DNA of 64,000 bases from Planctomycetota bacterium. Its GTDB lineage: Bacteria > Planctomycetota > Planctomycetia > Gemmatales > Gemmataceae. The position numbers were made by a program, and so were the translations under genes. Of the stretch, positions 9,503-17,559 are shown piece by piece. The notes beneath the pieces were generated by a model, which was given only the letters and a program-made list of their open reading frames with translations, did not search any database and had not been told where the DNA came from. The stretch is from the NCBI GenBank assembly GCA_029777335.1, contig JAKOSN010000169.1:16784-80783 (forward strand), given 5' to 3'. The stretch's first letter is position 1. Each line of letters opens with the position of its first letter.

Positions 9503-11083
9503 CTACGCATCGTAATCCCGCAGCCGGCCATACAGTTTTTCATATTCCGCAGCGCTGCGTTGCCAGGACCAGTCCTGTCGCATCCCGGTGAGCAACAGTT
9601 GCATCCAGGCTGTGGGCTGATGCTGGTACAGCGCCACCGCCCGGTGAGTCGCCTCCAGAAAGGCATCGGTGGTCAGGGCAACGAAGCGGAAACCGGTTGC
9701 CTCCCCCTGGGAGAGGGTCTGGGGAGTACAATCCACCACGGTGTCGGCCAGTCCTCCGGTCGCACGCACGACCGGCACCGTCCCATATTTCATACTATAC
9801 AACTGATTGAGTCCAGACGGCTCATACTCGCTCGGCATGAGAAAGATATCCGCACCCGCCTCGATCCGATGGGCCAGGGGCTCATCGAATCCCAGAAAGA
9901 CACCGAGTCTTCGTGGCGCTGCCTGTTGCAAGGCGGTCAGCTGGTCGTGATAGCGCCCCTCGCCCTCACCCAGGACAACCACCTGACAGTCCTTCAGCAA
10001 GGTGGGCAACCCGGCGACAAGAAAAGGAATCCCCTTCTGCTCAACCAGCCGTGCCACCACCCCCAGCAACGGGATGCGCGGCTCCTCAGCCAACCCAAAA
10101 CGCTTCTGGAGAGCCGCCTTGCAGATCCCTTTTCCGGGTTGAACCTGATCCACCGAGTAGTTGGCCGGCAAATGGACATCGGTTGCGGGATCCCATTGAC
10201 TGTAGTCCACCCCGTTGACGATGCCGAAAAGCCGCCCCCCGCGTTCGCGCAGGCAATCCTGCATCCCCCAGCCGAAGTAGGGAGTCTGGATCTCGCGGGC
10301 GTAGGTCGGGCTCACCGTGTTGAGTAGATCGCTAAAAACGATCCCTGCCTTGAGACAGTTAAGATGGTTGTGAAATTCCAGCTGGTGATAGTTGAAGAGC
10401 CGCCAATCCAGCCCCAGGCCCGCGAACTCCCCGGGCGGAAAAAGCCCTTGATAAGCGATATTGTGGATCGTTAACAGAGTACGTATGCGCCGATAATGCT
10501 CGCGCAACCGGGCGTCGGAATGATGGCGGTACATCTCTCGGAGATAGACCGGGATCAAGCCGGTCTGCCAGTCGTTCAGATGCACGATCTCGGGCCAGAG
10601 ATCCAGCACGCGCATCGATTCGAGAACCGCCCGGCAGAAAAAGGCAAAGCGCAGACAGTTATCGCGGTAATCCCGTTTCTCGCCAGCGGTCGCCGAGAAC
10701 TGGTACAATCCATGACCAAACCGGCGCTCGTCGCGATCGAAGAGTTCATTTTGCTCCACGAGGTAGACCGGGACGCGCGACTCGGGCAAGGTGGAACGCC
10801 ACAGACGTCCCGCCAGACGCCGTCCCCCCAGCGGAATGCTCAGCGTGTGTTCGGTGGGAGCTACCGGGATCGCCCCGGTGCGGGCACAGCGGTAAAGGGG
10901 AAGAAGGATCGTGCAGTCGTGGCCGCGCTCCGCCAGGGCATGCGGAAGGGAAGCGGCCACATCGGCCAGCCCGCCTGTCTTGGCATAGCCCATCACCTCC
11001 GACGCCGCCAGCAGGATCTTGAACTTTGTCTCCGTACTTGGCACCACGCTCCTCGCTCTTCCCTGGGCTCTGCTGGCTGACAA
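9503..11083 (-). CDS. glgA: Glycogen synthase (ADP-glucose, GT5)
   Basis: Transfers glucose from ADP-glucose to the non-reducing end of alpha-1,4-glucan. At 526 residues it is close to the bacterial GlgA length of about 480, with a roughly 20-residue N-terminal extension. The N-terminal ADP-glucose-binding signature is ASEVMGYAKTGGLADV (K35-TGGL). HLNDWQTGLIP, TIHNIAYQG, GIVNGVDYSQWDP and the C-terminal catalytic stretch MPSEYEPSGLNQLYSMKYG are all present. It is co-directional with the GalT-like gene 48 bp downstream, suggesting a two-gene glycogen or ADP-glucose unit. It begins 10 bp upstream-side of a propeller gene stop (11094), so that gene may be in the same transcript. Confidence 0.95.
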   Translation of the reverse strand: MSASRAQGRARSVVPSTETKFKILLAASEVMGYAKTGGLADVAASLPHALAERGHDCTILLPLYRCARTGAIPVAPTEHTLSIPLGGRRLAGRLWRSTLPESRVPVYLVEQNELFDRDERRFGHGLYQFSATAGEKRDYRDNCLRFAFFCRAVLESMRVLDLWPEIVHLNDWQTGLIPVYLREMYRHHSDARLREHYRRIRTLLTIHNIAYQGLFPPGEFAGLGLDWRLFNYHQLEFHNHLNCLKAGIVFSDLLNTVSPTYAREIQTPYFGWGMQDCLRERGGRLFGIVNGVDYSQWDPATDVHLPANYSVDQVQPGKGICKAALQKRFGLAEEPRIPLLGVVARLVEQKGIPFLVAGLPTLLKDCQVVVLGEGEGRYHDQLTALQQAAPRRLGVFLGFDEPLAHRIEAGADIFLMPSEYEPSGLNQLYSMKYGTVPVVRATGGLADTVVDCTPQTLSQGEATGFRFVALTTDAFLEATHRAVALYQHQPTAWMQLLLTGMRQDWSWQRSAAEYEKLYGRLRDYDA

Positions 11084-11093
11084 AGGCTTGCCC

Positions 11094-12509
11094 CTACTTC
11101 GCCATCGGGTTCTTGTTCCCTTTCTTGGGAACGGGGGTAAGCGATTCAGGAATCGATTTCATGAGCACCGGTTCCACATAGTCGCGATCGTGCAGACAGA
11201 TGATCAAGCCATCGTGGGCTCCCAGATAGAGCCGATCCGTGAGTTCGTTGATGATTGGGTGAGGAAACTCGCGGGCATCGGTGTAACGGCTCAGCTCCTT
11301 GCCACTGGTGCGGCTGATGATCATCAAGCGCCCACTGCGATCAAAAGCATAGACAAACTTCGGGTTCACGGAAAGCACCCGATCGGCATCGCGGTTTTGC
11401 CACACGGACGCCCCTGCACGCCAGACCAGGGCCAGACGTTGATTCTCCGTCAAATAGTTTTTCTTCTGGGCCGCCTGTAAGACCTCGTTGGCATCGGCGG
11501 CGCGCGGGCCCAGTTCCATGGTCACCGCCTGAAGTTGATTGGCGGTCAGATAGCCGCGTTTGATGAGCATCTGCCCGAGTTGCGCCCCGGTGAGTCCGCG
11601 GCGATACAACCGGAACAATCCGCTCTTCTCGGCGATGGGGAAGACATCGTCGTCGTTCACAAAGGGAGTGCGAATGATCGATTCGCCCGCGGTGAACCGC
11701 CAGGGGCGCAGGGTGGTCACATCCTCAACGCGCTCCGCGTAGAGGTTGGCATCCTCGGAGCCAATGTAAATAAAGCCGTCCTTTTCATGAATCCCCGGTC
11801 GCGCCCGAAGTTTCCCATCGGTCTTGTAGCGCAGATATGGTCGCGGCACCTCCTTGAACATCACCTGCACTTCCCCCTTGGAACTGGGAAGCACCAGGAA
11901 GTTCTTGGTCATCACCGGCTGCAGATCGAGAGGGAGGAACGGAGTGTAGTCCCAGTCCTTGTGCGGGGATTTCTCATCCAGCCGCGGCAGGGTGTAAGCC
12001 ACCACGGAGTTGTTGCTGCTCTGGCTGACGAAGAGATGCTCGTAGTCGATCACCGGCGCTGACTCGACGGTGCTGTTCAAGAGTAACCGCCAACGGGTCT
12101 GCCCCGTGAAGCGATCGATCCCATAAATCTCCGTTCCGCGCAGCACGGCAACAGCATTGCGGTTGAAGCCGACCATCTGAGTGACCGCGTAGGGCCGACC
12201 CACCAGCGTGCGCCAGAGTTGTTTGCCTGTCTCGGCGTCGAGGCAGACCACCAGCCCGCTGCGATTCTGCACGATCAGATGCATCCCCAGTTTCTTATCC
12301 AGGTAATAGGGCGCGATCTGCACCGAAAACAGCCCATCGCGTTTGCTGTCCATCGGCACGTAGGCTTTCCACGCCTGCTTCATGTGCAGGCGCTCGAGAA
12401 TGATCTCGTCGGGAGGAGTAGGATGACTGTGCAGTCGCCGGGTATCGACCTGGGCGTGGACCAGCGCGGAGACGATCAGGAGCAGAAAGACGGCACCAAG
12501 GGATTTCAT
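11094..12509 (-). CDS. Secreted PQQ-like beta-propeller protein
   Basis: 471 residues. Signal peptide MKSLGAVFLLLIVSALVHAQ starting at the ATG at 12509; an in-frame upstream extension lacks one. Propeller blades are recognisable as CLDAETGKQLWRTL, GIDRFTGQTRWRLL, YIGSEDANLYAE and YAFDRSGRLMIISRTSGKELSRY. Between blades there is a helical insertion (GAQLGQMLIKRGYLTANQLQAV and LQAAQKKNYLTENQRLALVW), two copies of a short helix-turn resembling segments of type II/IV secretion ATPase N-domains ("LTxxQL" repeats). Function unknown; likely periplasmic. It may be cotranscribed with glgA, whose start is 10 bp from this stop on the downstream side. Confidence 0.78.
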   Translation of the reverse strand: MKSLGAVFLLLIVSALVHAQVDTRRLHSHPTPPDEIILERLHMKQAWKAYVPMDSKRDGLFSVQIAPYYLDKKLGMHLIVQNRSGLVVCLDAETGKQLWRTLVGRPYAVTQMVGFNRNAVAVLRGTEIYGIDRFTGQTRWRLLLNSTVESAPVIDYEHLFVSQSSNNSVVAYTLPRLDEKSPHKDWDYTPFLPLDLQPVMTKNFLVLPSSKGEVQVMFKEVPRPYLRYKTDGKLRARPGIHEKDGFIYIGSEDANLYAERVEDVTTLRPWRFTAGESIIRTPFVNDDDVFPIAEKSGLFRLYRRGLTGAQLGQMLIKRGYLTANQLQAVTMELGPRAADANEVLQAAQKKNYLTENQRLALVWRAGASVWQNRDADRVLSVNPKFVYAFDRSGRLMIISRTSGKELSRYTDAREFPHPIINELTDRLYLGAHDGLIICLHDRDYVEPVLMKSIPESLTPVPKKGNKNPMAK

Positions 12510-12680
12510 GATCAGGTATCCTGCGGAGAGGCCAGTCACCAGGGACGGATCAAGAAAGGCTCTCCTGTAATCCTACCATAGAGGAGCCGGTATCATTCGC
12601 CAGGGAGAATCTCGACCGCCCCGGGAATCGAGTTCGTCAGGCGGATCATGCCGGAAGTGGCATCTGCACCGGCGTGGCTT

Positions 12681-13190
12681 TCAGCTTTTTCGCAGTTGTC
12701 GTCTCAAAGCGAAGAAGTTGGTAAGGACCGCGCCACAGCGCTCGGCCAGAACACCCCCGAGCAGTCGCGCCCGATGGTTCAGGCGCCCGTCTGCCGGAAT
12801 CTGATAGAGACTCTCGCAGGCACCGGCCTTGGGGTCCGTGCATCCGTACACCACCAGGGGAAGGCGCGCCAGCACAATCGCCCCGGCGCACATGGGACAG
12901 GGCTCCAGGGTAACGTAGAGCGCACAATTGTCCAGTCGCCAGGTCCCCAGTGCCTGGGCTGCCTGGGTGATGGCGAGCATCTCCGCGTGAGCAGTCGGAT
13001 CAGCCAGGCGTTCGCGCTGGTTATGCGCCCGGCCAATGATCCCCTGCTCCCAGTGAACGACCACCGCGCCGACCGGAACCTCGTCCTCGGCGGCGGCGAG
13101 GTCGGCCTCCTCCAGTGCCATCTCCATGTGGGCCACGTGCACTGGATGGCGCGGATCGCTGAGCGGAAGGTCGAGGAAGGCAAAATCCAT
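12681..13190 (-). CDS. tadA: tRNA-specific adenosine deaminase
   Basis: Zinc-dependent deaminase that converts A34 to inosine in tRNA-Arg(ACG). 169 residues. Cytidine/deoxycytidylate deaminase fold with the zinc and proton-shuttle motif TAHAEM and the second zinc motif [15 protein letters not shown] and [14 protein letters not shown] match the TadA family. The ATG at 13190 has AGGA eight bases upstream; an upstream TTG is less likely. Other nucleoside deaminases share the fold, but length and motifs favour TadA. Divergent from the acylphosphatase gene, 52 bp apart. Confidence 0.9.
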   Translation of the reverse strand: MDFAFLDLPLSDPRHPVHVAHMEMALEEADLAAAEDEVPVGAVVVHWEQGIIGRAHNQRERLADPTAHAEMLAITQAAQALGTWRLDNCALYVTLEPCPMCAGAIVLARLPLVVYGCTDPKAGACESLYQIPADGRLNHRARLLGGVLAERCGAVLTNFFALRRQLRKS

Positions 13191-13242
13191 AACGGCGATC
13201 CTGTTCAACAAGGGCAAGGGGCGAATCGTGGGAGAGGGGCAG

Positions 13243-13536
13243 ATGACGGATCCATTGGCAACTGCGGTCGTGGCACGTCGGGTGCATTATGCCGGTCGGG
13301 TGCAGGGCGTGGGGTTTCGCGCGACCACCGTCCTGATGGCGAGCAACTTTCCGGTGGGCGGCTGGGTGCGCAATCTCCCGGATGGCCGGGTTGAGCTTCA
13401 CGTCGAGGGACTCGAGGCGGAGGTGATGCGCTTCCTCCGGGCGATTCGGGACTTCTGGGGGGACTCCATCAGCGAGGAACAAATCGCCGTGGGGGAGCCG
13501 AGCGGCCAGCACACGCGTTTCCAGGTCGTGCACTAG
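13243..13536 (+). CDS. acyP: Acylphosphatase
   Basis: Small (97-residue) hydrolase of carboxyl-phosphate bonds. The signature [16 protein letters not shown] contains the catalytic Arg in GVGFR. The catalytic Asn lies in [17 protein letters not shown]. The ATG at 13243 is preceded by GGGAGAGGGG; the frame is open further upstream but without homology. It converges on the 413-residue gene of the conjugation cluster, with only 4 bp between stops. Confidence 0.93.
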   Translation: MTDPLATAVVARRVHYAGRVQGVGFRATTVLMASNFPVGGWVRNLPDGRVELHVEGLEAEVMRFLRAIRDFWGDSISEEQIAVGEPSGQHTRFQVVH

Positions 13537-13540
13537 CTGG

Positions 13541-14782
13541 CTAGTCCTGCCGTCCTCCGCGCGCATCAAGAAGCCGGTTGAGCCGTTCGAGCATCTCTTC
13601 CTCGGCGGCCGGCGACCAGGTGTACTCGGGGGGAGGTTTGAATCCGCCCTCGGCATTGAAGGCGGCGCTGGGGGCGGGACACAGGGGCAACAACCCCAGC
13701 GATTTCCCCTTGAGAGTGACCTCGAACCCCGTGACCTGTTCCAGGTCGTTGGCATCGAGCGTGCCCGGTGCCACCATCGTCGGCCCATCCGTGATCAGCA
13801 CCTCCTGTTCAAGCAGGAGGGGGGGCTGGACCGCCCCGGGGACCTGAGCCGACACCTGCAGCGTGCACAGACCCGCCATCGCTGCCTCGCTGCTGGCAAT
13901 CAGAAAACACGGTCCAACACGTCCCGAGCGTTCTCCGGGGGGCACCTGACGCGCCAGTTGGACTTCGCCCTTGTCGCTCTGGAGGACAAAGCGCGAATCG
14001 GAGATGCGCAAGGAACGCTCAAAATGACGCTGTGAAATTCCCGTCACGCGCTGGCTCGCGAGCACTCGGTCCCCCACGCGCCAGGTGGCCGTCCAGGTGC
14101 CCAGGTGGCGCGGGTATTTGCGAGGTACTACCGTGATTAGCGCCTGGCGGCTCACCATCTGCGAACTGGACAGCCGCACCGGCACCAGTTGGGTGGTTCC
14201 GCTGCGCTCACAGCGAAATTCGACATGAAGATCCATGTCCGCCAGGGGGGCCAGACTGGTTGGGCTGGTCAGGACTGCACTGGCGAGCAGGCCACGACAC
14301 TGGTTGGAGACAAACGTCTGGCAAGCCACGCTCTCCTGCCCCAGCCGAACCAGGAGCGTGGGCATCTGGAGTTTGAGCTGATCGAGAAACTCGTCGCGGG
14401 GGAGGGTGGGGATGACAATCTGCCCCATGGCCCTGGTGCGCCAGGAGAGGTCGTAGGTGGTCGCGGTGGAGGGCGGGGGCAGACGAAAACGAACACAATA
14501 GCGATCTTCGTTCTCAAGTTTGCGGAGGGAATCCGCCCCGATCGGTTCGCCCTCGCCTTGCTGCAGATGAAAGTCGTTTTTGCGACGCATCACCGCCATG
14601 GGCAAGCGCAGATTGGCCTCGATCAGCAGCGTTTCCGCATTCCAGGGCACAGGCTGATCGTGCACCACCAGGCCTGCCTTCTCATAGCTGAAGTGCAGAG
14701 CCTGGGGCTGAAAACCAATCCGGTAGGTGGGCCAGAGGTCATTCATCAGCCAGTCGTGCCAGCGCTTGATCCAGGGCCACAT
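13541..14782 (-). CDS. Unknown 413-residue protein, last gene of the E1/E2/JAB cluster
   Basis: I do not recognise this family. It starts MWPWIKRWHDWLMNDLW, has no signal peptide or membrane helix, and is mostly predicted beta-strand with a helical C-terminus (EEEMLERLNRLLDARGG). The last residues are ARGGRQD, so a di-glycine sits three residues from the end, as in ubiquitin-like precursors trimmed by JAMM proteases; this may be coincidence, as no ubiquitin fold is evident. The ATG at 14782 lies 44 bp inside the E1 gene and has GGAGG seven bases upstream, so it is translationally coupled to E1. It could be a target, effector or adaptor of the conjugation system. Confidence 0.7.
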   Translation of the reverse strand: MWPWIKRWHDWLMNDLWPTYRIGFQPQALHFSYEKAGLVVHDQPVPWNAETLLIEANLRLPMAVMRRKNDFHLQQGEGEPIGADSLRKLENEDRYCVRFRLPPPSTATTYDLSWRTRAMGQIVIPTLPRDEFLDQLKLQMPTLLVRLGQESVACQTFVSNQCRGLLASAVLTSPTSLAPLADMDLHVEFRCERSGTTQLVPVRLSSSQMVSRQALITVVPRKYPRHLGTWTATWRVGDRVLASQRVTGISQRHFERSLRISDSRFVLQSDKGEVQLARQVPPGERSGRVGPCFLIASSEAAMAGLCTLQVSAQVPGAVQPPLLLEQEVLITDGPTMVAPGTLDANDLEQVTGFEVTLKGKSLGLLPLCPAPSAAFNAEGGFKPPPEYTWSPAAEEEMLERLNRLLDARGGRQD

Positions 14783-15557
14783 CGAGTTCCTCCGAAGACG
14801 CGGCTGCCTTCCCTGGTTGACAGATCAAACAGGTGGGCGAGCGGTTGACCCGAAGGCGATAGGTCCGATAGGCCTCCTCGAACACTTCCGGCACGCGGTG
14901 CAGCGTGAAGAGCAGGCTGGTGAACCCCGGCTGGTAGGCCGAGCCCTGCTCCAGCAACTGCAGAGTCACGTGCGCGTGCAGCGACGCAATCGTATGAATG
15001 GCGGTGATGCTTGCCGGAACGGTGGTCTCCGCTACGGGGCCGCCCGGGTTCGAATAATCCGGAGCCACCGGCTTCTCCACGGTGACACTGCGTTGCAGAT
15101 GACTGGCGACACATCCATAGCACGGCCCGCCTGGCACAAACCAGTGGACAAAGCCGCCAATTCCCCCACTGAGAACCTCTCCGAGGGTCCAGGGCTTTCC
15201 GTGGCGGCGCATCAGGGCGTCCCAGTGGTACTTCGCCGGTTCATTGTCGACCGCACAGATCCCGAGCGTGCAGGTGCGGACGACTTCTTCCAGCGCGGGT
15301 TGAGCCTCGGGGGCCATCAGATCGCAGAGCATCACCTGGACGTGCACATCGGGGCGCCGATCGAGGAGCCATTGTCGGGCCACCTCGGCCTTCGCCTCGC
15401 CGATGGCACTGATGGCGAAAAGATGCCGCTCCACATTGTGCGGTTTGTACAGATCCGGCTCGATCAGAGTGATCTGGGTAATGCGCGGGTCGCGGCTGAC
15501 CATGTCCAGCACCGGCATCCCGCCGCTCCCGGCTCCCACCTGGATCAGATGTGCCAT
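14739..15557 (-). CDS. E1-like ThiF/MoeB-family adenylating enzyme
   Basis: Predicted activating enzyme that would adenylate the C-terminus of a ubiquitin-like or sulfur-carrier protein. 272 residues. Rossmann ATP-binding loop QVGAGSGGM (residues 6-14), followed by LIEPDLYKPHNVERH with the conserved acidic residue and Asn/Arg pair of the E1 family. Two zinc-knuckle pairs: C146-x2-C149 (GGPCYGC) and C243-x2-C246 (PTCLIC). A Cys at 96 or 101 could serve as thiol acceptor, but I cannot assign it. GGGAGG lies six bases before the ATG. The E2-like gene ends 20 bp upstream, and the next gene starts within this one. Confidence 0.88.
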   Translation of the reverse strand: MAHLIQVGAGSGGMPVLDMVSRDPRITQITLIEPDLYKPHNVERHLFAISAIGEAKAEVARQWLLDRRPDVHVQVMLCDLMAPEAQPALEEVVRTCTLGICAVDNEPAKYHWDALMRRHGKPWTLGEVLSGGIGGFVHWFVPGGPCYGCVASHLQRSVTVEKPVAPDYSNPGGPVAETTVPASITAIHTIASLHAHVTLQLLEQGSAYQPGFTSLLFTLHRVPEVFEEAYRTYRLRVNRSPTCLICQPGKAAASSEELDVALDQALARLADE

Positions 15558-15576
15558 CGGTTCCCTCCCGGAGAAG

Positions 15577-16008
15577 TTACTTGGCCTCGGGCAGGGGCCA
15601 TTCGCCTGTTTCGTGCCAGACCTCGTAGCAAGCCAGCCAGCGCCAGGCTGCCTGGATGGCGAACACGCAGGTGAAACGGGCGGGATCCCAGCGACTGCTG
15701 GCGCGGGTGGAACCCTGTCGCCATAAACAAAGTGTCTGTCCTTCGAGCAGGTGCGGGCAGTGGTTGAGCGGGGTCACCACGCGCGTCTCGGGGGGGACGG
15801 TGGGATAGCTCGCCGGCAACCGGGTCTCCAGCTCGTAGACATTGTGACACGGTTTGAGGCGGTAGCGCAGCACCAGCGCTCCGTTCTGCTTGCTGATACG
15901 GATCTTGTAGGCGTCGGCACGAGCTTCGTTGTAGCGTTCGATGACCGGAATCTCGATGCTGAGCAGCCGACGTTTTCCGGTTTCGCTATCGAGCAGACCC
16001 ATAGGCAT
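15577..16008 (-). CDS. Prokaryotic E2-like (UBC-fold) conjugating protein
   Basis: Candidate ubiquitin-conjugating-type protein of about 143 residues. An N-terminal helix (EIPVIERYNEARADAYKI) leads to a beta-meander, then LPASYPTVPPETRV, equivalent to the YPxxPP segment of UBC domains. NHCPHLLEGQTLCLW follows, with Cys94 (from the 16008 start) where UBC enzymes carry the catalytic Cys. WDPARFTCVFAIQAAWRWLACYEVW and WPLPEA close the domain, as in the Prok-E2 family. I call it from this motif order, not from a search. Start uncertain: ATG at 16008 or 16002; a GTG at 16050 lies inside a hairpin and has no ribosome site. Confidence 0.8.
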   Translation of the reverse strand: MPMGLLDSETGKRRLLSIEIPVIERYNEARADAYKIRISKQNGALVLRYRLKPCHNVYELETRLPASYPTVPPETRVVTPLNHCPHLLEGQTLCLWRQGSTRASSRWDPARFTCVFAIQAAWRWLACYEVWHETGEWPLPEAK

Positions 16009-16026
16009 ACTTCGGGCACCCAGCGG

Positions 16027-16056
16027 TGAGCGGTGCGCCCCAGAGCGCACCGCTCA
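16027..16056 (-). other. Perfect intercistronic hairpin ahead of the E2-like gene
   Basis: An 11-bp perfect inverted repeat (arms 16027-16037 and 16046-16056; TGAGCGGTGCG) with an 8-nt loop, between the stop of the 60-residue gene and the ATG of the E2-like gene on the minus strand. There is no T-run after it, so it is more likely an mRNA-stabilising, attenuating or partial-termination element than a full terminator. Confidence 0.65.
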
Positions 16057-16067
16057 ACCGGGACAGT

Positions 16068-16250
16068 TCAATAGTGACAGGGGACAGACTTGATTGCGGA
16101 GATCACTTCCTCGTCGGTCACCTCTTCGGCGCTCCCCAGAAAACTGGTGTCACGACGATCCATGAGGATGGCGCGATCACTTTCGGCATTGCCGCGCAAG
16201 GCGTTGACCAGCTGACGGCGTTCCGCATCGTTCAGAGGACGGAAATCCAT
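16068..16250 (-). CDS. 60-residue protein inside the E1/E2/JAB cluster
   Basis: Small acidic/basic protein starting MDFRPLNDAERRQLVNALRG at an ATG (16250) with AAGGAG eight bases upstream, the best ribosome site in the cluster. It is predicted helix-turn-helix-like, with no membrane segment, and ends SVPCHY, with a Cys three from the end. It lacks a C-terminal di-glycine and any obvious ubiquitin fold. Position between the JAB and E2 genes suggests a role in the same pathway: modifier, substrate or regulator. I do not recognise the family. An upstream start at 16286 is possible but has a weaker context. Confidence 0.72.
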   Translation of the reverse strand: MDFRPLNDAERRQLVNALRGNAESDRAILMDRRDTSFLGSAEEVTDEEVISAIKSVPCHY

Positions 16251-16312
16251 CGTCGAACTCCTTCGTGAAAGAAAAAAGACCTGCAACTCTGTCCGGGCAG
16301 AGCATGCGTGTG

Positions 16313-17290
16313 TCAGGCCTGGGCGGCCAGCTCCGCTAGCAGGAGATAGACTGCCTGATCGAGCATGGCAGACGGGCAGTCCACAGCGAACACATCTCCG
16401 TCGCGGACCACAAAATAACGCACTTCCTTGGGCAAGAGCAGCACGCGCAGTGCCGTTCCCGGCTCCGCCAGAGGAACGGTCAGCAGCAACGCCTGACCTC
16501 CGCCACTGTCCACCACGTCACCTTTCATCCCGACCTGCTGGCGATAGAGCCGATCGAGACGATCTGCATGCGCTTCCACAATCGGCCAGACCCCATGCAG
16601 GGGCAGCGCCAGGTCCGGACCGAGTGTCCATTCCACCGGAATCTTGCGATAGGCACGATCTCCCTCCCCCAGGGCATACCAGCAAAAGCACAGCGACCCG
16701 AGCACCTGCATGTGCGGATGTGGCTGCTGCACGAAGACCGTATCGCCATTCAGCCGGGGATCCGCGGTCCCAATCCCGAACACCCCTTCGCGACCGCGCA
16801 GATGCCTTACCCAGAGACTGTCTCCCTCGTAGTCCCCCGAACTCGGATGGCGCAGCGTACCCGGATGGGTGTGCACCACGCCGAGGATGGTTAACCGGCG
16901 ATCGCGCTGGCGGATCAGGCGACTGCCCAGCGCCTGGGCGGTGGTATTGAACTGCACATGAGCCACTCCCGCATCGCGTTCGGCACCCGCGGGCAAGGTG
17001 GCCAGGATGATCGCCTCGTCGTGTTCGCGTAGACCAAGCAAGATCCAGCCGGTTTCCTCATCGCCGCGCTCGGCGGCCCGATGGGCGGTATATTCCTCGA
17101 ACAACGTGTGCCCCACGCCATCGGTCAGGATAACACGCCGCAGGGGGGCATACGGCCCAGGGGTCGGTCCCGGGGGTTCCGGGGGCGACTCCCCGTGCGC
17201 CGGGAGTCCGAACAGAAACTGGTGCAGGGCTGTCTGGAGTTGCCTGACCAGCAAGGATAAGGGGTGGTGTTTTCTGCCTCGTGCTGGCAT
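16313..17290 (-). CDS. JAB/JAMM (MPN) domain metallo-isopeptidase
   Basis: Predicted zinc metalloprotease that would process or remove ubiquitin-like modifiers. 325 residues. After a Pro-rich N-terminus, an MPN domain (about residues 50-210) has the acidic residue in EETGWILLG (E79) and the exact JAMM signature: H140-T-H142, then seven residues to S150 and D153 (VVHTHPGTLRHPSSGD). A C-terminal 110-residue extension (PIVEAHADRLDRLYRQQVG and LPKEVRYFVVRDGDVFAV) is unassigned. It is the first large gene of the cluster; GGTGGAG lies three bases before the ATG. Bacterial JAB proteins can also act in sulfur-carrier pathways, but the E2-like neighbour favours conjugation. Confidence 0.92.
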   Translation of the reverse strand: MPARGRKHHPLSLLVRQLQTALHQFLFGLPAHGESPPEPPGPTPGPYAPLRRVILTDGVGHTLFEEYTAHRAAERGDEETGWILLGLREHDEAIILATLPAGAERDAGVAHVQFNTTAQALGSRLIRQRDRRLTILGVVHTHPGTLRHPSSGDYEGDSLWVRHLRGREGVFGIGTADPRLNGDTVFVQQPHPHMQVLGSLCFCWYALGEGDRAYRKIPVEWTLGPDLALPLHGVWPIVEAHADRLDRLYRQQVGMKGDVVDSGGGQALLLTVPLAEPGTALRVLLLPKEVRYFVVRDGDVFAVDCPSAMLDQAVYLLLAELAAQA

Positions 17291-17340
17291 TACTCCACCG
17301 TGGGGTCAATTCCGTCGGCTTCCTGAGAACACCACCTCTC

Positions 17341-17463
17341 TCACATCATACCCAGATGGCGCAGGCGAGTCAAAAGATCCCTGCCCATGAGTCGCGCGCG
17401 CTCGTCCCAATCCGGCGTTTGCCCTTCCCCGCTCTGGGCCCTGGTTGTCGGGTCGCACTGCAC
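17341..17463 (-). CDS. Possible 40-residue ORF upstream of the JAB gene
   Basis: Minus-strand frame from a GTG at 17463 (CAGG seven bases upstream) to TGA at 17341, 50 bp before the JAB start. Its end, PDWDERARLMGRDLLTRLRH then LGMM, looks like a real amphipathic helix, and the frame continues open upstream to a TGA near 17551. This may be a small gene or the decayed end of one. No family recognised. Confidence 0.35.
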   Translation of the reverse strand: MQCDPTTRAQSGEGQTPDWDERARLMGRDLLTRLRHLGMM

Positions 17464-17559
17464 CGGTTGCCTGCGGTGCGGCGCCAAACGCTCCGTTTGC
17501 AGGCCGCTGCACGAGAATTTTTCTCTATTGAGGATCTTCGATATGGTTTTTGAAGAGGC

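Noticed and set aside
12540..12680. Short frame downstream of tadA encoding about 18 residues
   Set aside because: No ribosome site of note and too short to support.
17281..17553. 90-residue plus-strand ORF between JAB and the next gene
   Set aside because: No ribosome site or family pattern; the minus-strand frame here looks more protein-like.
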